Source: Cristatella mucedo
Lineage: Eukaryota; Bryozoa; Phylactolaemata; Cristatellidae
DNA: 64,000 nucleotides
Assembly: GCA_009760855.2 (NCBI GenBank)
Contig: WPIO01000022.1
Location: forward strand, 1,067,501-1,131,500
Reading direction: 5' to 3'
Shown here one piece after another: positions 1-64,000 of the stretch (its first letter is position 1; every line of letters starts with the position of its first letter). Both the position numbers and the translations under genes were made by a program. The notes under the pieces are model-generated. The model was not told the DNA's origin. It made no database searches and was given only the letters and a program-made list of their open reading frames with translations.

Positions 1-700
1 GTGGGTGCGACAGCCCCAGTGTGCAGAAAGCAAAATCTACTAATTCGGCACCACGTGTACAGCACAGCAATTGCAAGCAGCATCTTTGGAATTGTGGCTT
101 GTAACATTTCTTTGCACATACTGAAGTGGGATTGCTTCTCGTGTTCTCATATATTTAGCTCCCTTGCACAGCTCAGAATTGTGACTGCTTTTACATTGCA
201 GCTACTTGCAGTGCTCTGTTCACAGGTCTCTTGCTTGCATTTGTATCTACAATCTCATAAGATTTTCTTTGGCTTTCTTAAGCATGCAAGTTGATAAACT
301 TTGTTCATTACCTTACGAGATGGTGCAACTGGAGGAGATCAGAAAAACAACGAAAAGTAGCAAAGTACAAGGATCATGAAGAGGCTGAAGTGCACAGTGA
401 GGCTCGCTGTGCCTCGCTGTGCACTGGGATCCAAGTCCAGCCACCAGGCTGCCCTGTGTGTGACACCTACTTTGTCGAACTCTGTGCTCCGAGCTCCATT
501 TGTCAATCCTCCGATAAAAGCCGGATATATAACAGTCAATTCAGCTAGTGGGTGGCTGGCCAGCAGCCCCGCTGGATCAAATATTGACCACTGATTTTGG
601 GTCTACGTATGAGCGCTCACTACAAGCTCTGATACACGAACGTGGTCCCTAGTCCAAACCGCTCGGATAATAAGTGGATACCTTGAATACAAAGTTGCAG
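1..700. other. No feature recognised (PRIP 3' region or beyond)
   Basis: AT-rich to mixed sequence. I looked on the minus strand for the remaining PRIP C-terminal exons and saw none that matched. The short open frames here show no recognisable family. Confidence 0.4.
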
Positions 701-884
701 CCCTGCTCTAGTTTGGCCCAGGGGTTAAGGGGGAGGGGAGCGTGCCTTTTAAGAGTGAAGTCCAGGTGAAGGCATTTGATGACCGAGGTTGCGGGCTCGA
801 GTCCTGTGGTGAATGTGGAGCTATTGGATGGAGATTATATTCTTTTAAGGTGCTTTACGAATGAATTATATATATAATTATATT
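701..884 (+). mobile_element. SINE family A copy (tRNA head, L2-type tail), diverged
   Basis: The A-box-like GTTTGGCCCAGGGGTTAAGG is followed by a B box GGGCTCGAGTCC, then a decayed copy of the TTCTTTTAAGGTGCTTTACGA tail and a TA-rich end. Confidence 0.75.
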
Positions 885-1320
885 TTCATGTAAGTGCCCA
901 TGCCAATCAGTAAAGGAGTAATTTTTGCACCTCTTATCCGCAGCACTCGTGTGGAGCTGCTCGTACGGTGCTTATCTGCCATGGGAAAGACACAGTAGCT
1001 AAATAGAGAAATCGAAGGCCAAATCGTTGCTTAGCACAAGATGGGTCTTAGCAATGCGAAGGTGGCACGGAAGCTTGGTTCAAGTTTGAGGGATCGGTCA
1101 GGTATAACATGACGTATTTTCAGGGCGGTAGAATGGATGTCCTACTCACTCTCCGGCCGCCGCCCCATGTTCGACGACAAAAAAAGATGACCGTCTGCTA
1201 AAACTGGTTCGAAGAAGAAGAAGAAGAGCTCCGCATCGAGCTCTCTCTCTCTCTCTCTCTCCGAGACCTTAGAAGGAGAGGTGCTGTGCTGCGCCTGCTG
1301 CTTCTGCTATTGTAATTTAC

Positions 1321-1354
1321 ACTTGCAGCCTTGGCCATCGGCAAGGCTGCAAGT
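1321..1354. repeat. Perfect 13-bp inverted repeat (hairpin)
   Basis: ACTTGCAGCCTTG at 1321-1333 and its exact reverse complement at 1342-1354, separated by the 8-base loop GCCATCGG. It lies in unannotated sequence between two SINEs, with a short CT tract upstream at 1242-1262. Confidence 0.85.
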
Positions 1355-1792
1355 GTTGATACGGTCCGCGGGAAGCTTACGGAGCCCGGCATTAGCAGAA
1401 GAGTTAGTAAGCCCAAGCCGTTAGCTAACGAGCGACTACAACATTGCCGCCAGTAGTGGGCCCGAAAACACGCCCACTTTACAGCTGCCGACTGGAACAG
1501 TATTCTATGGACCGATGTAAGTGAATTCACGGTCCACGGAGATGGCAAACAGGGGACTTTAGTCAATCGGATGAAAGGTGAATAGTACCACCCGGACTGC
1601 TTGCAATCTACGCCCAAGTAAGGAGGCTGAAGTGTAATTGTTTGGTCTTTTTTTTTAGCTTCCGGCATAGGAACTCGACACCGAATCAACGGGATTATTG
1701 ATAGAAACATGTTCATGGACATCGTCAAAAATGTTGGTATGCCCTGTGCCAGAGCTCTTGTAGGGGAGGACTACGTTTGGCAAATGGGTAAT

Positions 1793-1966
1793 GAGCCGTG
1801 GTGGCACACTAGGTAAGGCGGTCGCTTTCACGACCTCGGTCCCGAGGTCGTGGGTTCGATTCCTGCGGTGGGCGATTCTTTATCGCCACTGCAAGCGGTG
1901 GTGATAGCCGTAAAGGTTCTTCTGTCGCTACACCAAAAGAGGCTGTTTAATCAACTAGGATTTTTT
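1793..1966 (+). mobile_element. SINE family B copy (best preserved)
   Basis: The head has an A box TGGCACACTAGG (1802-1813) and a perfect Pol III B box GGTTCGATTCC (1853-1863). A body with the self-complementary CGCCACTGCAAGCGGTGG and a T-rich 3' end follow. It serves as the reference copy for the other family B fragments in this window. Confidence 0.88.
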
Positions 1967-2519
1967 TGATGATCCCAAACATACTGAAGTGCAATGAAGC
2001 AATCCTTGGCCGATTCAGGTGTCCGAGTCCTTAGTTGGCCTTTGATGATCTTTGTCCACTCACGTCAATACTCAGGAGTCTCCCACTGAGACAGGACAAT
2101 ACTCAGGAGTCTCAACAACCGACAGATGAAGGATGAAGACGAGGCCGAGCTTATGTGGCAGCCGGGCTGTGGTGCGATGGCATCGCAGGCTTTGACGACT
2201 TTTCATGCTCTGACGACTTTTCATCGCGAGCAGGAACAGCTGAGGGCAATACCGATTAGTGTGCATGCACGCGAGTACGCGGCTCCCGATCATCTTACTT
2301 CTAGAAGAGTGCAGTAAAAATGGCTGCACACACAATCTCAACGGCGCCTGTTGTTCAAAACCGCGCCAAGCGGGCACGTTGCTTGGCGGTTGTGTAGGTG
2401 GGACACATGCGCAAGGGAGACAAACCGACGAACGCGTGCCCAAAGTCGTCGGACAGCACAACCACTCGGCTTGCATTGTTGCAGCAGCAATGCCCGGCGC
2501 CGGTGCGGCATGCTCTTAC

Positions 2520-58948
<56,429 letters not shown>

Positions 58949-58949
58949 C

Positions 58950-59430
58950 TTCCCGCTCGCCCGAGCCGCTCGCCGTGCAAGAAAATCAGCGAGTATTGAT
59001 GCGGCGGCGGCGGTGGCAATGAAGCCGCTCAGGCCCCGGAGGCATGCGCGCGCGCGCCAGCGCACACGGACGGATGCGTTCGCCGAGCAGCCCAGGCCGG
59101 GGCCCGTGACCTCCAGTGCTGACCTATCGAAAGAGCGCGTGCACGCGCGCGCTCGTCCGGCGTCGATCCGCGGCGGCGGTGGGGGGGAGTGGCCTGACGC
59201 GATTTCAGCCGCCCCCGATAAGCGCATTCTTCGCTGTGAGCTCCGCTCGCGACGTGTCGCCGCGCTGAGCGGGTGTCGCCGCGCTCGCAGCGCGGGTGGC
59301 GTCGCCGTCGACAGCCGCCGCTTGCGGTCGCTCGGACTGGCGAGGCGAGCACGCGAGCTCGGAGGGCGGGCGGGCGTTGCGGCGCGCACGCCTTTGCTGC
59401 TGCTGTATCGCGAGCTCCTTTGAATTGCAA
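58950..59430 (-). promoter_or_regulatory. CpG-rich region upstream of the PRIP start codon
   Basis: From about 57.9 to 59.43 kb the sequence changes sharply from AT-rich DNA to GC- and CpG-rich DNA. It covers exons 1 and 2 and extends some 480 bases upstream of the ATG before returning to AT-rich sequence. No TATA box was identified. By position this is the likely 5' UTR and promoter. Confidence 0.55.
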
Positions 59431-59597
59431 CGGCTGTAGAGAATATGAAACACATTTCGTATCTGTATCCTCTGGGTGACTAATTAGCCATCTGCTTCTC
59501 TCGTTTAACGCCGCTGGAGGCTGGACACTTTCGCTCGTCAGGTCCTGCGCAAAGACTAAGGGAACTCGTTGGCTACGTCGTGCCGAGATAACTGCCA

Positions 59598-59649
59598 TTC
59601 TCTCTCTCTCTCTCTCTCTTTTTCTCTTTTTCTCTTTCTCTTTCTCTCT
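59598..59649. repeat. (CT)n / CTTT microsatellite
   Basis: About 50 bases of CT and CTTTTT, upstream of the PRIP CpG-rich region. Confidence 0.94.
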
Positions 59650-59898
59650 AGTCGTGACTCGCAGCCTGTGGCCCGAGTCTCAAAGAAAGAGGCATCCGTT
59701 CCGCTTAGCTATCTCTGCACCCCGGTGAGATTTTTCGGTCCTCTGCGCTACGTGCGCTTACCTGCCCGATTCGCGCTACAGGTCAGAGGTATTACTAACC
59801 AGCAGCCATGAGTGTCTTATTTTGTAATTACGTCTGAAATTAAAGCATGCTACGGGTGTGCTTTTCATGCTTGTCAAAGAATTACGCCTTGCACTTCT

Positions 59899-60005
59899 GC
59901 CCTGGCTTGGTCCAGCGCGGGAATATCCATAATCCACATGAATCCATAGGCAAAGCGCCTGGATAAGGATTCAGTTCTCTTAGGGCGCCAAACGAAAGAA
60001 TTGTA
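59899..60005 (+). mobile_element. SINE family A copy, internally deleted
   Basis: CCCTGGCTTGGTCCAGC head joined to a good tail AAGCGCCTGGATAAGGATTC then TTCTCTTAGGGCGCC. The B-box region is missing. Confidence 0.75.
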
Positions 60006-60059
60006 CTTTAATTACATTGGCCCACGCTAGTTTATTCTCGTGCTGCGGGCTGCCTAGCG

Positions 60060-60118
60060 TCCGGATTGTAAATTTAATCCCTTTGGGTGCTATACCAAGA
60101 CTAATTATTATTATTAGT
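60060..60118 (+). mobile_element. L2-type 3' tail remnant
   Basis: TTTAATCCCTTTGGGTGCTATA followed by ATTATTATTAG resembles the outer arm and end of the L2 tail. Short and uncertain. Confidence 0.4.
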
Positions 60119-60248
60119 ATGGTTGTTATTGTATACATCATGCGCAGCAACAATAGTTTTGATAATTTAGCAGCCACGTTCTGTAGAGCCATTTATCGCT
60201 ATGCTCTATGCTTTTTACTAGCCCCACTAACCTCCATCGGTCTTACAC

Positions 60249-60414
60249 AGGTTGGCCCTCCCCAGGGATGAGGTGATTGCCTTTCACCGTCGAGGTCGTG
60301 GCTTCGAATCCTGTGGCATATGTGAAACACTTGCGTAGGAATTAAGTTCTCTTATAGCGCGACCCAAAAAACAAAAAAATAAATAAATATATATATATAA
60401 ATAAATATATATAT
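60249..60414 (+). mobile_element. SINE family A copy with TA-rich end
   Basis: GGTTGGCCCTCCCCAGGGAT head, GGTCGTGGCTTCGAATCCTG B box, and GTTCTCTTATAGCGCGACC tail followed by AAATAAATATATATA. Confidence 0.82.
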
Positions 60415-60564
60415 CGGTTCGGAAGCCGCGTGGTTCCTGTTCCTGAACCGGGAGTCGTGGGTAGCCCCCTTTGGCCCTGGCAGGGCATTGCTTTACCGGT
60501 TAATGTAAATACTCGTATATTAATATTTTAATATACCAGCTCTACACATATATATCGGGTATAA

Positions 60565-60565
<1 letters not shown>

Positions 60566-60624
<59 letters not shown>
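60566..60624. repeat. (TA)n microsatellite
   Basis: About 58 bases of TA. Confidence 0.97.
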
Positions 60625-60627
<3 letters not shown>

Positions 60628-61430
60628 ATGATGTCATCGGCTTGGTAGATGGCCAGGACCAGAGGCCATCAGTTAGATCAATAAGACGAAACAGGAGTGA
60701 AGTTCCTCTCTCTGAAACTCCTCTTTTGCTTAATTGTGACGGCTCAGTATAACGGACGGTCATGCCGCTGGACAGCCTTAGCAAAGATAACGTTAGCAGC
60801 GGTTCGCTGGTAACTTGGACCAGCTGTCGTTATCGACGAGTCTTTCTTTCAACCAAAATTTATTATTTAATTTCTATGTTAATAGCATGATGCGCTGTGA
60901 ATTCAAATCACCAAACTACCACAAGTATAATGACTCGTACCACATAATAGCCGTGCTTTAAGTCCGGTGGAATTTCTCTCTTACTAGCCATTTCCTTATG
61001 TAGCCTACATGATTGCGTTCAAGTACGGCGTCTTGCCATTAGAGTAAAAATTAAAAAAAAAGCTTAGCTGATTTAACAGCCTCGTTTATATCGCGGCCGA
61101 TGAGCCTTTATGACTACCTCTAGCTAAGGCACATCGAGCGCGCTTACATGTGTACCTTGTCCGTTGCAGAATTCGCCAGAAACCTGAAGTGCTTGCAAAC
61201 ATCGTATACAGATACTGTTACATGTAAGACGTGTTTAATGAGTATCTGTTTGTTGTTTGACAGTAGAGCGCAAAAAATTACGTGCCTATGGACATTTAAA
61301 TGCTTATCGCTTCGGGCTGCTGGTCTCGCACTCTGACGGCGGCGTTAGATGCGTCGGAGGCTTGTAACCTGCATGTTAGTTATGATCGTGCATGCATATG
61401 ATCGCTTCGTTATCATAGTTTAAATCCATT
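60625..61430. other. Intergenic, mostly no feature; SINE family B 3' remnant at 61060-61115
   Basis: At 61060-61115 in minus orientation a short family B end occurs (GGCTCATCGGCCGCGATATA, CGAGGCTGTTAAATCAGC). Nothing else was recognised. Confidence 0.5.
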
Positions 61431-64000
61431 CCTAGACGTAATTGCTCTTGCTAAGATCCGTGAACTATGAATTAACAAAAGAAAACCGCCCCGGATCCGC
61501 CGCGGGGTGGGGTAGAGAGCTGAGACGCGGCTCGCTTGGCGGGTGCTGCGAGCTAAGTACCCACTCGCTTGGTATTCTTAGCATTGTCTTGAACTACTCA
61601 GCGAGTTCTCCCTCAAGCGTCTGTGTGAGTCTCTCTAACTTGGTGGTCATCAGTCCTGCTGTAGTTACGGCGGCCCAACTTCACGCTTGTCGTTGGAATC
61701 CTCGCTCAATGTGCTATAAACCCCTAATAATAAGTGACCTTATTTCGGAAAAAGGTCTCGAACTTATCGCCTTGACTGAAATGTGACTAAAATCGGTAAA
61801 CTACCCGACAGTAAACGACGCTAATCCAACTAGTTTCTCCTTCTTTCACACCCCTGGATCAATCATGACTGGAGGTGGATTTGCTATTATCACGCACTCG
61901 AAATTTTACTTCAAACCATAAGCAGTACCCTCGAAGCAGTCTCTCGAATCTGTTGTCTTAATTTAACCGGACAACAAGCTACTGATGGTGTCAGTCGTCT
62001 ATCGCCGACCATCGCTACCAAGTCCTCATTTATCTCAGATTTTGCTGATCTTATTTCGATTCTGCGTGCAAGATATCGATCTTTTCTCATTATGGGTGAT
62101 TTCAACGTCCATTTTGATGACGTATCTGATGCCTTCAGCACTGAGTTTCGTGCACTGACTGACTCATTGTCTCTTGTGGCTCATGTGCATGGCACTACCC
62201 CACAGCTATGGTCACACACTTGACCAAAACTTTTCATGCAGCTGCACTTCGTCTTCACTAATCATTACCAAATCCTGCTTCTCTGACAACACGCAGATCT
62301 CATTCAGTCTACAATGCGTGCCCTCCTCCTCATCTAAAATCGCCTGTGAATGGCAAAGCCTCAAGACCCAAGACATCGATGCTGTCTGTGCGAGAATACC
62401 TACTTGGCCTCTGCTGCTCAATCGTCCTTCCGACGTGTCATCATTGGCAGATTGCTGCACCACGACACTAGCTGACATGCTCGACGAGTTTCCACCTCTG
62501 ACTGAGCAGACCGTGCCCTCTTGCCCAGAGGGCCTACGGTTTACCATAGTCATTAAACTAGCTAGATGTAACTAAGCAAAAGCTTGAAAAAACATACACA
62601 AGATCAGGACTGACTGTCTATCTAGACCGCATGTCAAGGACTACTGTAGATAGTACCAATAGATCCTAGCGAAGGCCAAACCTAGCTTCTATAAAAACAT
62701 TGTTATATCACACAGCACAATCCAAAAAGGGTCGACGTGTCGACGATCAATCATCCCGTCAACCGCTCGCAGGTTCGCATCTTACCTAGTTATCATTTTA
62801 ATGATCTAGCTGGTCGCTTCTCTAGCTTCTTTGTCCACAAGATAGACAAGATCAGGTAGTTCATCCATAAGATGGCAGCGTCCCCGCTGGAATGCCGCCC
62901 CTCAATTCCATGCAGCACCTCAATGTCTAAATCAAGAAGGTCACTAGTGACCTAGTCCTGAAGTTCATATCCCAAACAGAGAGCAACTACTCCTCTGGAC
63001 CCTATTCCCACTGTCCTGCTTCTACGATGCGTTGATATGCTGCCGCCATGCATAACTAATATCATAAATATGTCATTACCATCAGGTCATGTCCCAGAAT
63101 CTTTAAAAAAGGTTCTAGCTAGGCTACTACTTAAGAAAGCAACACTAGACTAAGAGAACTTGAGCAACTTCCGCTCAGTCTTCTTCCTACCGTTCGTATT
63201 AAAGACGGTGAAACGAGTCGTGGCAGACGAGCTGAACTCGGGTATTACAATTTCAAAATTTGCTAGTTAGATTCAATCTGATTTTGGAGCTAATCACTCC
63301 AGAGAGTCGGCATTGCTTCGGGTGTACAACGACCTACTTACGAATGCAGACTTAGGTAGAGTGTCTCTGCTTGTTTTGCTCGATCTTTCGGCAGATTTTG
63401 ACACTATCGATCACCAAGTCCTTCTAGAGCGCCTCTCATCTAGCTGGGCATCACTGGCGCTGCTCTGCAATGGTTCAAGTCCTATCTCAGTAGGAGACTC
63501 CACAAGTATTGATGTGAATGGACAAAGATCATCCGAGGAACCTCTGAAATATGGGGCAACTCGGGGATCTGTGCTTGGCCATGTTCTTTTCAGAGTTTTT
63601 AATCTCCCTCTTGCCGCTGTGATTGCCAAGCACAACCTAGGCTTTCACTTCTATGCATATGAAATTCAGTTGTACCCTTGCTTTGATCCCTCAAAGCCCT
63701 ACAGCACGTCAACTTCTCTCAATTCCCTTACTGCATGTATTGATGAGATCCGCACATGGATGACAGCAAACTTTTTTAAGATAAATGTTGATAAAAATAA
63801 CCTAATAGTTTTGGGAAAACCAGGTGTGATTCAGAAATTAGAAAGGCCAACGCTTCTAACCGGTTTTGCCAACATATCTCCTGTTGAATCTGAACGAAAT
63901 CTAGGTGTCAAATTCCAAAGTGTTCTTTCATTAGACGACCAAATCAGCTCTACAGTCAAGTTTACTTACACTCAGCTACGTAACATAGCTGAGATTCGGG
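61430..64000 (+). pseudogene. L2-like LINE (endonuclease and reverse transcriptase), decayed, runs off the window
   Basis: Plus strand, several frames. The endonuclease region has RWNPRSMCYKPLIISDLISE, LIALTEM and later MGDFNVHFDD (about 61690-62125). The reverse transcriptase region has LSNFRSVFFLPFVLKT, IQSDFGANHSRESALLRVYN, LLVLLDLSADFDTIDHQ, VNGQRSSEEP and YAYE where YADD is expected (about 63150-64000). Many stops and frameshifts make it a dead copy. The fragment at 10505 is homologous to it. Confidence 0.9.

Noticed and set aside
1796..1875. True tRNA gene
   Set aside because: The boxes are good, but the segment is the head of SINE family B with several copies in the window and no proper acceptor stem.

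Overview
This window is nuclear DNA from an animal (metazoan). It is dominated by one long, intron-rich gene on the minus strand plus a dense mixture of non-LTR retrotransposon fragments, tRNA-derived SINEs and very long dinucleotide microsatellites. There are no operons, ribosome sites or CRISPR arrays. Most open frames here are translations of microsatellites or of decayed LINEs. I cannot fix the lineage from sequence alone. An invertebrate is likely, because the gene is spread over about 57 kb in at least 20 coding exons and the repeats are not ones I know from vertebrates.

The gene encodes a PRIP protein (phospholipase C-related catalytically inactive protein, PLC-L family; PLCL1 and PLCL2 in human). 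I assembled 20 coding exons by hand from 58948 (ATG) down to 2520. Together they give 2868 bases, exactly 956 codons, with every splice phase consistent. In order they encode an N-terminal PP1-docking motif, a PH domain, EF-hands, the PLC X box, the PLC Y box, a C2 domain and the start of the PRIP C-terminal region. The last exons (about 120 residues by family comparison) were not found and probably lie beyond base 1. Eighteen of the 19 introns are GT-AG. The intron at 38012..38225 is a clear candidate U12-type AT-AC intron. The X box has lost both catalytic histidines.

Layout. 59.45-64 kb: upstream intergenic DNA with SINEs and a decayed L2-like LINE (endonuclease plus reverse transcriptase) running off the right edge. 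57.9-59.4 kb: GC- and CpG-rich promoter and first exons. 44.3-58 kb: intron 2, full of L2 3' ends and GA microsatellites. 24.9-44 kb: PH, EF-hand and X-box exons. 14.1-20.4 kb: Y-box and first C2 exon. 2.5-9.1 kb: C2 and C-terminal exons. Between 10.7 and 12.8 kb an intron holds an ancient tandem array with a period near 168 bases.

Repeat biology. L2-like LINE 3' ends and SINE family A share the same 3' hairpin followed by a short A/T-rich repeat, so family A was probably mobilised by the L2 machinery. SINE family B has a near-perfect tRNA B box but a different tail. Several giant (AC)n and (GA)n tracts sit inside retroelement copies at positions where other copies have only short seeds. An unclassified dispersed repeat of about 265 bases occurs twice.
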